From a virus, in IMG/VR virus record IMGVR_UViG_3300017593_000150, positions 1-64,000 of that record: a stretch of DNA of 64,000 nucleotides. The stretch is one strand, 5' to 3'. The notes under the pieces were generated by a model, which saw nothing but the letters and a program-made list of their open reading frames with translations, ran no database searches and was not told where the DNA came from. Position numbers and translations under genes: made by a program. Every line of letters starts with the position of its first letter. Position 1 is the first letter of the stretch. Below, piece by piece: positions 31,149 through 41,394 of the stretch.

Positions 31149-31562
31149 TTAATAACATTCCAGAATTGTCAAATGAAACTTATCAAAGTCCTTCATAACC
31201 TCCATAAACCTCTTGAACGTCTTACCCGAATTCAGCACAGCTCTATCACCGTGTAACTTCCCATAATGTTCCGCCAAAAGAATGCACCCAGCAGTATCTT
31301 CAACTTCATTGCCCGGATGGAATAGAATACCAACACGGCCCGGTACATTTGTAACTATGAAAGTCTCCCCAAACCGGCTAGAAACGTGCCTTCTACATAT
31401 GTACTGCTGTGCGGGAATACATGAAACTCCGGGCATATTGAATCGGTCCGCAGGTTCGAGAGTCACACAAAAGACTTGCTTCTGAATACGAAGCACTCCA
31501 AAGGTGCCGTAAGATTCATTCTCCTCTAGCCTTACAATTTCAACAACAGGATACTCTATCAT
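31149..31562 (-). CDS. DUF5675-like protein (137 aa)
   Basis: The pattern GTFGVLRIQKQVFCVTLEPADR, SCIPAQQYICRRH, FIVTNVPGRVGILFHPGNEVEDTAGCILLAE is that of DUF5675: a conserved LE near the start, IPAG-like turn, VPGR..ILFH.GN and DT.GCI. The H..GN...GC arrangement resembles L,D-transpeptidase-like active sites, and the family is common beside phage lysis genes. GAGGAGG precedes the ATG. Enzymatic activity is not established. Confidence 0.72.
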   Translation of the reverse strand: MIEYPVVEIVRLEENESYGTFGVLRIQKQVFCVTLEPADRFNMPGVSCIPAQQYICRRHVSSRFGETFIVTNVPGRVGILFHPGNEVEDTAGCILLAEHYGKLHGDRAVLNSGKTFKRFMEVMKDFDKFHLTILECY

Positions 31563-31574
31563 AAGCTACCTCCT

Positions 31575-32423
31575 CTAATCATTCAAAACTCCGCAACCAC
31601 CGGTCTTACGGAGCTCTCCTAGTAATTCGTTAATTTTCGCTTTTAAAGCATCACAGTAATCAATAGTCCCTATCAAGACAGAGTGGATAGAAGTAACATC
31701 AGCTCTTAACGCATTATAGTCACTCTTTATCTCGTTTACCAGAGGTACAAGATCGTTATATTTGGATTTCAGATCGTTAATCAAGTCTCTCTCATTCGCG
31801 TCATACGTTAAGTCTGCGTCTCCTAAAGTAACAGCCGCAGCATCGGCATAGGTAACTGCAGTAGACGTAATAGCAGATGGGTCGCTCTGGGAAGCATCAA
31901 CATCAATCACCTGAGCGGTTCCAAAGCTGTCACTTGCCCCTACTATATGTAAACCTCCTACTTCTGCCGTCCTAGTGCTAGCAAAGTCGCACCCCAAAGA
32001 TACGAGCAGGAGTGTGGTTGAAGAAACAGCAATCCCAACACATTGAACTATATTCGACCCAGTAGGCCGTGTAGAAGTAATCCCTCCATTTGTACCTACG
32101 AAATACTTAGACCCAACTGTAAGACCTGAAAACAGCGCGGCACGCCCGTCAAACTGTATCCACACATCGTTACCTGCAGATGCATCCTTATAGACAAACC
32201 CTACACAAGGCATGGTACTGTCAGAAGTATTGCTAGCTCTATAAGCCCTTTGATCACTTGCGATATAAACAGCTTGTCCTTTAGAGAGGTTTTCTCCAGC
32301 TGTAACCGAATAACAAGGAGCACCGATTGCATCTCTTACTTTTTGAGTGTTTCCTGTGCAAATAGCATCCCATCCAATTACATTCCCCATCTCCTCAAAC
32401 TCGTAAGGCTCTAAGAATCCCAT
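31575..32423 (-). CDS. Head-fibre or decoration-like protein (282 aa)
   Basis: Residues ~35-150 follow the pattern of DUF2190-like decoration domains: SVTAGENLSKGQAVYIASDQRAYRAS, VGFVYKDASAGNDVWIQFDGRAAL, GLTVGSKYFVGTNGGITS, QCVGIAVSSTTLLL. A C-terminal helical stretch (NERDLINDLKSKYNDLVPLVNEIKSDYNALRADV) is a trimeric coiled-coil candidate. GAGGAGG precedes the ATG. Confidence 0.55.
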   Translation of the reverse strand: MGFLEPYEFEEMGNVIGWDAICTGNTQKVRDAIGAPCYSVTAGENLSKGQAVYIASDQRAYRASNTSDSTMPCVGFVYKDASAGNDVWIQFDGRAALFSGLTVGSKYFVGTNGGITSTRPTGSNIVQCVGIAVSSTTLLLVSLGCDFASTRTAEVGGLHIVGASDSFGTAQVIDVDASQSDPSAITSTAVTYADAAAVTLGDADLTYDANERDLINDLKSKYNDLVPLVNEIKSDYNALRADVTSIHSVLIGTIDYCDALKAKINELLGELRKTGGCGVLND

Positions 32424-32435
32424 CTACTAACCTCC

Positions 32436-34775
32436 TCAGCGTAGTACTGTTAGTTCAACAGTGTCCGCCTCACATACGTTGTTCCTTGGCGTAATTTTAA
32501 TCGTGAAGTTCTTGTTAAGCACGCCGTCTGAAGATTGCAGCGCGGACGTGTAGTCATACGACGTAGTTGTGCCATCTAATATCTCTTCTCTCACCTGCGT
32601 GGTACCATCATAAATCTCTAACCGGATCTGGTCATAATCAGGAGTAGGATCCTGTGGCTTTTGCTGACTTGGGAAATGAAACCCCGCCCCATCTCTAGAT
32701 TGGTTCCTCCAACTAATGCTGACGTCATCGCCCGAAGAAACGCGGTGATTATTACCTTGCTCATTAACCTGGAGATTACAGATTGGCAATGGCCTAAAAG
32801 GATTACCCTTGTACGTAAAGGAGTCTGTCTCCGCGTGTTCTGTATCGTCGATTTCCGCTCCAAGGAAGTGATGTCGAGGGGTCATGTCAATATCGAGGGT
32901 TTGGTTAGCAAGAGGCGCAAACGTATTTCTATCCGTAGTAACGGGAGAGTTGTAATTCAGATAGAACACGTCAGTTCCAGCAGCATGTGAAGAGATGATT
33001 GTCTTGAAGAATCCCCTGATTACTCCTACAAAATGGTATCCACTCTCATCTACACTTACATCTCTAACAGAAATTATCTCGTTATTGATCAGTAATAACA
33101 AAGAACCAGCGAACCAACCAGCATCACTAGATCCAAGTAGTGAAAAAGCGACGTCACTAGTAACATCGATCTGATAAGTCCTAGAAGTCTTATGAGTAAC
33201 AGGAACATCGTGAGTTAGCGTCCCTAAGTAGTTAACCAAAATCTCTGCCGTAGAAAGCTCTAAAGAGTCGTAACTCAAGGTTATCGAGAAACCTTTTAAG
33301 TAAGGATTGCTTAAATCAGGTTTACACCAGAAGTAAACACCTCCAATTGGGTTTTCGAGATAACCCCAGGAAATCCAACTACTCTCGAAGTCCTGCGTAA
33401 CTACTCCTGGACCAACAGAAGGAACGTCTGACATGTCAACAGGTTCTGCTTCAACAAGTTCTATAGCCTCAAGCTCGTAAACGCCCACTCCCTTTCGAAC
33501 AATTGATGTAACCCTAAATGTACCCGTTACTCCAAACTGGTCAGAATCAATCTCAATGATTTGGTAAGGTTCGATAGACACAGTAGTCGTGAAAGTAGCT
33601 TTAATACGGGGGAACGTAACCTCAGTCATCTTACGATCAAGCACTTTCTTTGCAATAGTATCAGAAGCAATAATCCTATAACTAAACTCGTTTAGTTTAA
33701 AATTACCTGCAACTGCTTCGGTACCGTGGTCAACCTGATAAATCCAGTTCGTCTCATAATCATTGTGAGGATCAATCCACTCCAGCGAAGCTGCACAATG
33801 AACTGCGGTCCAAAGATTCCCCTCGAGTGACAAGTTGTCAATGTCATCATCAGTTAAAGTCAACGTTGCAGCCCCTGTATTTCTAATTACCTTAACGCAA
33901 ATTTTGTTTTGATACCAATAAAGCTTGGCCCCGCACCAATCTAAGATCTCTCTTATTACCTGTCCTAGGTCGGCTGAAGTTGAAACTACATATGAACCTC
34001 CAATTCCCTCCGACGCAAGAACATTACCTGCCTCTATAAACGAATCTTTATCGACCAAACTTTCCGGGATGTTCAAATACCATCGATTCGTTAGAATGTA
34101 GTAAAGGACTTGCATCAAATTAGCGTCATCTCCAACTTTCTTCCCAAGTGAAGTCAAGGGCTGAACGAACCTTTTCAACTCACATTGTGGGTGGATAGGA
34201 GATGGAGATTGTCCTAAACAAATATTTAGTGTAGCGTACGCCACATTGCGATAGTTCAATAGGTCGGAACTGTCATGAAGAGCGGTGTCGTGAGAATGTC
34301 GAGTTTGCGTAGACGTACCATAGTACCAATAGCCCCCGAGGTACTTACCTCGTTCACTCTGATCGCACCCCGAAGAAGGGTGATCTACATCCACTCGAGT
34401 GGACTCAAGGATTAGCTTCGTAAACTCATCGACCGGGCCTATAGAAAAGGCCCAACGAGCAACCATCACGTAGGTGTAATAGGTAATTTCTGCCTTAGCC
34501 TTACCAGAACCTACCTTCTTCTTATGTTCAACCTCTTGAAATGACCGCTTGAAACGACCATATGCCTCTACTTTAGGAACCATATCAATCATTACGCCAG
34601 CAACCTGGCCCCTTCCAAAAACAGAGGGAATCGCCAGCCCAACTCGGTTGCGAGGAATCTTTACTTCATTAGCACTTTGGTCGCCCGGACTGTCCTCAGT
34701 CTTAGGTGGCCCCGCCAAAAAGTAGCTCGCGAGAAACAACGCCGCATAAATTGCTAGAGTTGCAAAGACCGCCAT
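32436..34775 (-). CDS. Tail tip / hub protein (779 aa)
   Basis: The N-terminus has one hydrophobic segment (FATLAIYAALFLASYFLAGPP) then PRNRVGLAIPSVFGRGQVAG, typical of siphovirus tail tip proteins (Phage-tail_3 / gpJ-like). Features include WAFSIGPVDEFTKLILE, LMQVLYYILTNRWYLNIPESLVD, ILDWCGAKLYWYQNKICVKVIRN and a late beta-rich part. These proteins cap the tail and contact the receptor-binding proteins. It follows the two NlpC/P60-like genes, the order seen in GTA-like tails. Confidence 0.7.
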   Translation of the reverse strand: MAVFATLAIYAALFLASYFLAGPPKTEDSPGDQSANEVKIPRNRVGLAIPSVFGRGQVAGVMIDMVPKVEAYGRFKRSFQEVEHKKKVGSGKAKAEITYYTYVMVARWAFSIGPVDEFTKLILESTRVDVDHPSSGCDQSERGKYLGGYWYYGTSTQTRHSHDTALHDSSDLLNYRNVAYATLNICLGQSPSPIHPQCELKRFVQPLTSLGKKVGDDANLMQVLYYILTNRWYLNIPESLVDKDSFIEAGNVLASEGIGGSYVVSTSADLGQVIREILDWCGAKLYWYQNKICVKVIRNTGAATLTLTDDDIDNLSLEGNLWTAVHCAASLEWIDPHNDYETNWIYQVDHGTEAVAGNFKLNEFSYRIIASDTIAKKVLDRKMTEVTFPRIKATFTTTVSIEPYQIIEIDSDQFGVTGTFRVTSIVRKGVGVYELEAIELVEAEPVDMSDVPSVGPGVVTQDFESSWISWGYLENPIGGVYFWCKPDLSNPYLKGFSITLSYDSLELSTAEILVNYLGTLTHDVPVTHKTSRTYQIDVTSDVAFSLLGSSDAGWFAGSLLLLINNEIISVRDVSVDESGYHFVGVIRGFFKTIISSHAAGTDVFYLNYNSPVTTDRNTFAPLANQTLDIDMTPRHHFLGAEIDDTEHAETDSFTYKGNPFRPLPICNLQVNEQGNNHRVSSGDDVSISWRNQSRDGAGFHFPSQQKPQDPTPDYDQIRLEIYDGTTQVREEILDGTTTSYDYTSALQSSDGVLNKNFTIKITPRNNVCEADTVELTVLR

Positions 34776-35218
34776 TTCCTAAACGAAAATCCTCCCCACG
34801 AGATTGCAAAGTCAAACTTAAACACAGGTGTGATAGTAACACACTCTTTCGGGAAAGATGTAATAAACTGACCTCCTACAAACAGAGCACTCTCAACGTC
34901 AAAATTTCTTCCTATAATTCTTAACACCCAGTCCCCACACTTCAAGTCTGCTGGGTTAGTTGTTTCAACAAGTCGTCCACCACTCCCTTCCTGAATAAAC
35001 GTTTTGAATTTATGTACACCCTCTTTCCTTAGAATCCTAAGTACCGTTGTAGTATGAATTACTTTGAACTGATCCTCCGAAATCAAACCACTCTCTTGTG
35101 CTATACGTAATGAGACTCCAAAGCAGTCAATTCCCTTAAGAGAAGTACCCCCGAGCTTGAAAGGGGTATTAACCCACTTCTGTGCTAACTGATAATAATA
35201 ACAATTCTCACACTTCAC
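34754..35218 (-). CDS. NlpC/P60-like tail protein, copy 1 (154 aa)
   Basis: GTG at 35218 overlaps the end of the upstream gene. The motif LAQKWVNTPFKLGGTSLKGIDCFGVSLRIA matches the NlpC/P60 entry of GTA-type tail peptidases, with the catalytic-position Cys in GIDCFG. The usual HVGI histidine segment is replaced by ESALFVGGQFI, so peptidase activity is unlikely. NlpC/P60 tail proteins normally cut peptidoglycan during entry. Paralogue of the next gene. Confidence 0.62.
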   Translation of the reverse strand: MKCENCYYYQLAQKWVNTPFKLGGTSLKGIDCFGVSLRIAQESGLISEDQFKVIHTTTVLRILRKEGVHKFKTFIQEGSGGRLVETTNPADLKCGDWVLRIIGRNFDVESALFVGGQFITSFPKECVTITPVFKFDFAISWGGFSFRKWRSLQL

Positions 35219-35669
35219 AAGGACACCTAAAATTGACTTTAGAAATTTTGTAGTCAAATTCAAAGTTAGCAACCCACTGAACTCCGGTTACAGGTCTAGC
35301 AACGAGAAACTTATCGGACACATAGACTGCGGCGAACATCTCTCTATAGCGCCCAATGTCTCGCACCACAATATCTCCGCACTTCACACTTTTATCTCCA
35401 GTTACCACCATGTAATTGTCACCAAAAGTATGCGCCAGTTGCCGTAAGAACTCTTGATGGTTTTGACGAAATAGTTTGAGCATTCGCGCGCTGTAAATAT
35501 CTAGAAACGTTTCCTTAGGAAGTAGACCTACATCTACCAAGATCGAAAGAGGCGCACTCACACAATCAGCCCCCCTACCTTTAACACAATCCCTGAGTTT
35601 AAATGGGGTACCAATCCATTCATTAGCCTTCTCAAAGAGTACGCAATTGTAGCACTTACTTCTTTCCAC
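35208..35669 (-). CDS. NlpC/P60-like tail protein, copy 2 (153 aa)
   Basis: Starts GTG and opens ERSKCYNCVLFEKANEWIGTPFKLRDCVKGRGADCVSAPLSIL, the NlpC/P60 signature with Cys in GADCVS. The expected histidine block is instead REMFAAVYVSD, with no histidine, so the active site looks incomplete. A CYNC pair at the N-terminus is shared with copy 1 (CENC). It lies between the BR0599-type protein and copy 1, where other phages have a single enzyme. Confidence 0.62.
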   Translation of the reverse strand: MERSKCYNCVLFEKANEWIGTPFKLRDCVKGRGADCVSAPLSILVDVGLLPKETFLDIYSARMLKLFRQNHQEFLRQLAHTFGDNYMVVTGDKSVKCGDIVVRDIGRYREMFAAVYVSDKFLVARPVTGVQWVANFEFDYKISKVNFRCPCEV

Positions 35670-36456
35670 CAGACGCAGTCTTTCCCTGTCTTCCTCTTAA
35701 AGTCGCACTCTCTGTAGGAGTATGAGGAAAACCTAAGTAGTTATCCAAATTGTTAAACTTGTCTCTACAAGTTGCAATCGATTTATCACACCCGGCGTAA
35801 ACAGTAACAACATCTCCTACAGACAGATCACGAGTAGCAAACCTCACCACCACAGAACCCGCATCATTAAAAACTATACTCCTAACTTCCGTTGGCGCAA
35901 CTAACTTCCCATATTTCAGAAAATTATTTGGAACGGGGTCTGGGAAGTTTGAACCCCGAGTAGTATAGTTAATCGAGATAGTTCTCCCACTAATACCAGC
36001 TACTATTCCAGAAGCAGAATAAGAATCCCATGCGACTCCACATTCGTCTAAAGTTCGAATACATCCTAGAGAAAGGCGGACACGATTCGCTGACCTAAGA
36101 CCTAACGACACCATACTCTCAACTTCGAGTTCGACAAAGTGGAGGTCGATTTTAAACTTAGTGACATTACCTTGATAAAACTCTGACCAAGTTGCCGTAT
36201 CCACATCAATCTCAACAGCGCGAACTGTCACAGAACCAACTCGATTTACAAGGTAACTTGAGAGATCGGGTACTTTATCCCGTAAAATTTTAATAGTAAA
36301 CGCTTCTTTCCGATCTACGCCAGAAAGCTCGTATGAAATATCAGACGTGATAAGAGGTTCCCAGGTAATAGAGTCATTGGTCGTAAACGGGAAGTTAGTC
36401 GCAATTAAATAGTCTGTATGCATGCCATAAACGAGAATTACGCCGTCAAACTTCAA
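35656..36456 (-). CDS. DUF2163 / phage BR0599-type tail protein (266 aa)
   Basis: TTG start behind GGAGG. The C-terminal GCDKSIATCRDKFNNLDNYLGFPHTPTES is the hallmark of the phage_BR0599 domain, with its invariant GCDK..ATC..KF.N..N..GFP. Upstream is the DUF2163-like part with VELEVESMVSLGLRSANRVRLSLGCIRTLDECGV. This protein is part of the tail tip in GTA-like tails (orfg13 type). The cysteines may bind metal. Confidence 0.82.
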   Translation of the reverse strand: MKFDGVILVYGMHTDYLIATNFPFTTNDSITWEPLITSDISYELSGVDRKEAFTIKILRDKVPDLSSYLVNRVGSVTVRAVEIDVDTATWSEFYQGNVTKFKIDLHFVELEVESMVSLGLRSANRVRLSLGCIRTLDECGVAWDSYSASGIVAGISGRTISINYTTRGSNFPDPVPNNFLKYGKLVAPTEVRSIVFNDAGSVVVRFATRDLSVGDVVTVYAGCDKSIATCRDKFNNLDNYLGFPHTPTESATLRGRQGKTASGGKK

Positions 36457-37315
36457 CGAGGGCCTCCTTCAAATAGGACTCTATCTCTTCAAAAAATACT
36501 TCAGGATTAAAATCTTGGCACTTCAAACCAAAGGGACACACAAAATTGTCAGGAACTCCTGGCCAAGGACGGCGGCATGGGTACAAATCGCAGCGGTTAG
36601 GTGACTGAACTGAAATGTGCAGAGGATAGGACAACTGTCTCGGGTCCGTAGACGTAAAGATAAAGAAACCTCTCTTCCCCAGTGCAGCCCCGGCGTGGCA
36701 AAGCCAACTATCCACACCCACTAGAGCGTCCGCTTCTGACACAAGAGAGATGGAAAACCTTAAGTTCAAATCAGGATGCTCAAATCCAGGTAGCGAGGGT
36801 TGGGACAAACCGCGCAGTACGAGTACAGTACCAAAATCGCTCAAGAACCGGGCTAACTTCAGCGCTTGATCTTTACTCAAAGAGCGTTGACCTGAAGAGA
36901 GGGGGCTGGATACGTCGGTAGAAGCTCCAAAAGGTTGGAATAAAATAACAGGGCGCCCTTTCCGATCGAGATAGGCCCGTGCATCCTTCTTCTCTTTATC
37001 AGTTAAGTAAAGCTTCGGGGCAGCGCCCTGCACAAGCTTAACATCACAGGATCTAAATATTGCCTCAATCAGAGTAATCTTCCCTTGACGGTAATCCGCA
37101 ACGTAGTAGGGTTCAACTTTCCTTATATCAAACTCACTCAGCACCCTAAAGTTGGAAGAAGGCCACGGCACACACTCCTCCACATAAGGACTATTCTCAA
37201 AGGCAACAGGGAACGAACATAAAATGGTTGGTTTAGAGTCGAGGTAAGGGAGCACTGCAGTAAAAGCAATATTCTTCCCTAACCCCCCAGTGAGCTCAAG
37301 TGCTATTTTAGTCAT
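36446..37315 (-). CDS. Glycosyltransferase, GT9/heptosyltransferase-like (289 aa)
   Basis: The first half has GGLGKNIAFTAVLPYL, the second PVILFQPFGAST, LARFLSDFGTVLVLRG, SEADALVGVDSWLCHAGAALGKRGFFIFTSTDP, which follows the GT9 donor-binding pattern (D.....HLA....P...FG.T.P). Four C-terminal cysteines (CDLYPCRRPW...CPFGLKC) match the tail of many GT9-like proteins. It lies between two tail genes with 10-nt and 8-nt overlaps, so it is made with virion proteins and may glycosylate one of them. Confidence 0.7.
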   Translation of the reverse strand: MTKIALELTGGLGKNIAFTAVLPYLDSKPTILCSFPVAFENSPYVEECVPWPSSNFRVLSEFDIRKVEPYYVADYRQGKITLIEAIFRSCDVKLVQGAAPKLYLTDKEKKDARAYLDRKGRPVILFQPFGASTDVSSPLSSGQRSLSKDQALKLARFLSDFGTVLVLRGLSQPSLPGFEHPDLNLRFSISLVSEADALVGVDSWLCHAGAALGKRGFFIFTSTDPRQLSYPLHISVQSPNRCDLYPCRRPWPGVPDNFVCPFGLKCQDFNPEVFFEEIESYLKEALVEV

Positions 37316-40300
37316 ACGCTTCCTCCCAAGTAACAGTTACGAAACAGCCATCGCCCTTGAAATCAAACTCGATGGTATCCTCTGTTAAGTAAGCGTCAAT
37401 CTTAAAGTGGAGTGGGGTACCCTTCGGTGTGTCTAACGACAAATTATCTTGAAGGGTAACTACACAATGATCCTCAGCAGTAACTACGCCCGTAACGGTC
37501 GTGTGAACTATAGTAGATCCATAATCAATCACCACCTTCTTGTAAGCACTCCAAATCTCAGAGTAAGTCCGAGGTATGATCTTTAGCGAAGCAGAACCTT
37601 GATAAGCGTCTTCGTAAACGCGTAATTCACTCAACCAAGTGATTATATTGACTTTCTGATAGCGCCCTTTTGCGTATAAAAACAAGTCTTTGAAATCCCT
37701 CCAAGCAGTTCCAAAGAACTGGTAACTATGCGTTACAACAATTTTATCACGCAGACGAGAGCTCAAAGGATTTTTAATGGACGGGACGCCAACTTCAAGA
37801 CCCTTAACATCCCTACTATCAACTACAGACCCTTCAACAAGCACCGTTCTTGGCCGTTTGTACCACTGCGAAGTAGTACCTGTCAATGCGTTACAGCCCT
37901 CAGGGATTATTTCATCTACGTCAATCTCAAGGTTGTAAACATTATGTTTCACTAAAGAACGAGTCCGTCGCACGTGGCCGTACCCCGTAAAACTGGGGTA
38001 CACCCAGGTATCGTTCACATCATAATCATACTGAAGCTGGCCAGCAAACTTAAGTGTTTTCGAGGCTGCGTCAATTTCGGTGATCTGGCCCGCTTCTAAA
38101 TGACGCGAGCTACACAAAACAGCAGAATACCCTACCTCAAAGTCTGTGACATCTTCTACCACTATCTGGGTATCATGTTGGTGCGCGTTGCTCACTAATC
38201 GTACTCTAAGAGGAAACTCAGGCACTACTACTAAATAACGAGCCGCATTGATAGCATCATAATCAAGATCATATGCAACCTCATCAACAGCTCCCAAGTG
38301 CAACGAAGACGAGCGGGTAGGGTAATAAAGTTTAGGAATACGGGTGGGCTTGCTTGCTAAGTTGTGAACCAATTCTGTTTCGAACTTGAACTTTATCTTC
38401 TGAAAAGTATGAGGTGTATTCCATTGATCATACTTTCTCGGTTTCAAGAGGACTATAGCGAACGTAGCAGAAACATAACAAATGGCGTCTCCTACTGTAT
38501 CAAAATGGAAGTAGATGGGCGCGTCTACTACTCTCACTGCCCCCACCTGTGCCACATTCACAAGACCGTCCATCTCAGCCCCGGGAGCCATAGTGTGAGG
38601 CAAAGGCTCAGGAAGAGTTACCGAAAACGTAGGATCCGAAGAAGAAACAGATTGTAAATCGTGAGAGGTGTCTTCATAACGATGTAAAATGTGAATTAAC
38701 CGAGACGAACCTACCTTAGTAAATCCGAAATCAATTTTTGTAGGGACAACGTAAACTCTGTTCCAGAAGAAATTCTTTGGTTTGTCCTCAATTGTTTTAC
38801 CTGCGTAAGATGAGGGAGTTCGTGAGTACGGTGTCCCTACTATTACACCCCAATAATACCGTTGGGGGGAGAAAAACGTGTCGTAACGACGATCCTTCGA
38901 AATACGTGAATAGTTAATACCCTCCTGCCCTTTAGATACGGGTTCACCGCAAGAATAAGGCCACCACCACCATGGACGTTCGCGAGTAGAAGGAGGAACG
39001 AGCCGGTAATCACCTTCAGGGCCGTCCCAATGTTGAATCAAATGAGGGACCACGAGCTGATAGGATCGAACTTGGTTGGCTATTAAAGTTAACGCATCAG
39101 CAAATACTTTGTTCTTGACTTTAGTAATATCACCTCCCCAAATTCTAAAGAACATATAAAAGGTAGAAGTAAGGTAATGTTTAGAATTGTAGGCAATCTC
39201 GTAAAGGCGATTTCGAATACAAGAAATAGCCTGATACCAGGTAGGGCCGACAAGTTGCTCTTCGTCTCCTGCAGTAGAGAAAGAAGGTTCGGGAGACACA
39301 TATTTACGGACTCTGATCTCATCCAGCCAGCCCTCCCACTGACCCGCTCCAAATGCCACCCTGCCTGCATCAGATAAATCAGAGTCTGTAGTCGATAAAA
39401 CCTCTGAACCGTCAACAAAGAATTTTATATTGTTTTCATATATTGCTAGAGCTAGTATAGTTTCAGTATTCATTGGAATGTAATTATTTGACGGGGGTGT
39501 AGCAATGTCACTCTCGGTACTAGCAACCCACTTACGTATTATTGGTGATGTATAACTACAATAAGAACCTGTCCCCCCAGTCTCACTATACTGTTGTGCT
39601 GCCTTTTGGCCTGTGTACATATTGTTGTCATCTTGATACCGTCCTACTACAGTACCCGTAGCACCATACGGGTAGCCTCCTGAAACAAGAAACTTAGCCT
39701 GGGCATGAAAATTTCTGATGGTAAAATTTTTCGGGGAATAAACCGTTTCAAGGTTATCACCAGTGTTAATGTTTACTCTCTGATTAACTACATCATAAGT
39801 TCCTGCTGTTTTATCATCAGTACCGTCGCCGAAGTGAAACACCGAAATCAGATCATAGTTTGAAAGTGAGTCAATGCTAAAATCGTCAAAGAACTCAAAC
39901 GTATTTTTCCCGTTGCTTACATTACCTGTCCCAGGGTTGCCATAATAACAGTAAATATTCACATCCGAATCTAAGTTGTCGTTTATCTTAACCCAACAAT
40001 AAGCTACTCTATTGGGTGCCTCACCTTCTACCTTCTCAACCCAGAAGTTTAAAAAAGTAGAACCATCGTTATCTACAAAACGAAGGTCTCCTGAATCATT
40101 GGTTCCTGAAGGGAACTTGGCAGAATGCCCTTCAACATGGAAATCACAGTTACTAGCTCCAGAACTTTCTCCTACTTTTAAAAGGACTTGATAACCTGTT
40201 CCGGCTCCTGGAGAACCAGAAATAGTAATTTTCTTTCTATAACTCCACGCCGTTACATGCTCACAAACAGTTATCAAACTATTAAATAAAGAATAATAAG

Positions 40301-41300
40301 TCGCCTTGATCCAAGCATCGGAACGAGCCACGTTGGAAATTCTTACTTCGTCTATCAAACCATCTGCAAAAGAGATGGGCGTAGCTTGAGGAGAACACGC
40401 AATTACAGCAGTAGAAAGAGACTGTGGCAACCACGTACCTCCCGTAGCTGCTGTTACATTAGCGTCGTTTATAAAAACAGCAGCATTGGACGTGGTAATA
40501 GAGTCTCCAGAAGAACCCGAAAACTTGCCAGCTACGTACTGATAAACATCCCAGGCAAAATCACCAGAATCTGAATCACAGTAGTTACCTTGCGTGTCTG
40601 CAAGGCGTACTCTACCACTTGAATTCACCCACAATGTATATTGCAGACGCCCTTCAAAAAAAGCTTGACTCCCGCCTGTAGAAGATAACTTCACAACTGA
40701 CTCTATTGTAAGAGGACCAGTAATATCCAAGCTGCCGTCGCTCCCACAATCCACATAGTCGTCACTTCCGTCGAAGTCCAGAGCCTTTCCTACCCCCCCA
40801 TCAACTAAATCATCTGAAGTCATACTTCCATGAGGAGTACCGTCATTATTGTTGCTGGTGCTATCTTTAATACATCCATTGCCTCCTGTGGGATTTTGAG
40901 ATAAATGGTAAACCGCTTTAAAGTTGTCATCCCAAACATTTGCAGCAACAGAATCTCCAGGATCTCCAACGTAAGTTGTGTTGTCTGCAACAGACGCGTC
41001 GTAGTAAAGATAAAAATAAGTATCTGAAGATGACGAAATAGTCCAAGACGACCTAGAAATATGGAGAACTGCCTGTTTATTCGCTGAGTCCCATACTTCA
41101 ACTTCTACATAAAGTTGAGTAGTACCATCATCAGAAGTAACTGCAATCTTCTTATAGTTAGAACCCAGTTCATTAAAGACTGCATCAGCATTATCTTCAG
41201 TCAAGAAGAGGGTAATAGGGAAGTGAGTAAGATCAGAGTCAATCTTTGCATGATCAATCTTGAACCTGATTCTGTGTGAATATTCTGGGAGCCAGCCCAT
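37308..41300 (-). CDS. Giant tail adhesin with DUF2341 and LamG domains (1330 aa)
   Basis: Two DUF2341-type domains (HRIRFKIDHAKI...YFYLYYD at the start and YRKKITISGSPGAG...VNIYCYYGNPG at ~355-460) and two concanavalin-like LamG domains (KAVYHLSQNPTGG...DSTSNNNDGTPHG...DEVRISNVARSDAWI; a second ending DEIRVRKY). The C-terminal ~650 residues (from SCIRNRLYEIAYNSKHY) resemble distal tail structural proteins with beta domains. DUF2341 and LamG domains bind carbohydrate. Probable cell-surface adhesion protein at the tail tip. Confidence 0.7.
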   Translation of the reverse strand: MGWLPEYSHRIRFKIDHAKIDSDLTHFPITLFLTEDNADAVFNELGSNYKKIAVTSDDGTTQLYVEVEVWDSANKQAVLHISRSSWTISSSSDTYFYLYYDASVADNTTYVGDPGDSVAANVWDDNFKAVYHLSQNPTGGNGCIKDSTSNNNDGTPHGSMTSDDLVDGGVGKALDFDGSDDYVDCGSDGSLDITGPLTIESVVKLSSTGGSQAFFEGRLQYTLWVNSSGRVRLADTQGNYCDSDSGDFAWDVYQYVAGKFSGSSGDSITTSNAAVFINDANVTAATGGTWLPQSLSTAVIACSPQATPISFADGLIDEVRISNVARSDAWIKATYYSLFNSLITVCEHVTAWSYRKKITISGSPGAGTGYQVLLKVGESSGASNCDFHVEGHSAKFPSGTNDSGDLRFVDNDGSTFLNFWVEKVEGEAPNRVAYCWVKINDNLDSDVNIYCYYGNPGTGNVSNGKNTFEFFDDFSIDSLSNYDLISVFHFGDGTDDKTAGTYDVVNQRVNINTGDNLETVYSPKNFTIRNFHAQAKFLVSGGYPYGATGTVVGRYQDDNNMYTGQKAAQQYSETGGTGSYCSYTSPIIRKWVASTESDIATPPSNNYIPMNTETILALAIYENNIKFFVDGSEVLSTTDSDLSDAGRVAFGAGQWEGWLDEIRVRKYVSPEPSFSTAGDEEQLVGPTWYQAISCIRNRLYEIAYNSKHYLTSTFYMFFRIWGGDITKVKNKVFADALTLIANQVRSYQLVVPHLIQHWDGPEGDYRLVPPSTRERPWWWWPYSCGEPVSKGQEGINYSRISKDRRYDTFFSPQRYYWGVIVGTPYSRTPSSYAGKTIEDKPKNFFWNRVYVVPTKIDFGFTKVGSSRLIHILHRYEDTSHDLQSVSSSDPTFSVTLPEPLPHTMAPGAEMDGLVNVAQVGAVRVVDAPIYFHFDTVGDAICYVSATFAIVLLKPRKYDQWNTPHTFQKIKFKFETELVHNLASKPTRIPKLYYPTRSSSLHLGAVDEVAYDLDYDAINAARYLVVVPEFPLRVRLVSNAHQHDTQIVVEDVTDFEVGYSAVLCSSRHLEAGQITEIDAASKTLKFAGQLQYDYDVNDTWVYPSFTGYGHVRRTRSLVKHNVYNLEIDVDEIIPEGCNALTGTTSQWYKRPRTVLVEGSVVDSRDVKGLEVGVPSIKNPLSSRLRDKIVVTHSYQFFGTAWRDFKDLFLYAKGRYQKVNIITWLSELRVYEDAYQGSASLKIIPRTYSEIWSAYKKVVIDYGSTIVHTTVTGVVTAEDHCVVTLQDNLSLDTPKGTPLHFKIDAYLTEDTIEFDFKGDGCFVTVTWEEAYD

Positions 41301-41394
41301 TTACTTCCTCTCCTTAAGTTATAATCGCAGTAGCCCACTAGGAGTGTAAGACTCGAGAATTGGAGTAGTCGTCTTAAGAGTCATCTGGGTCCCC

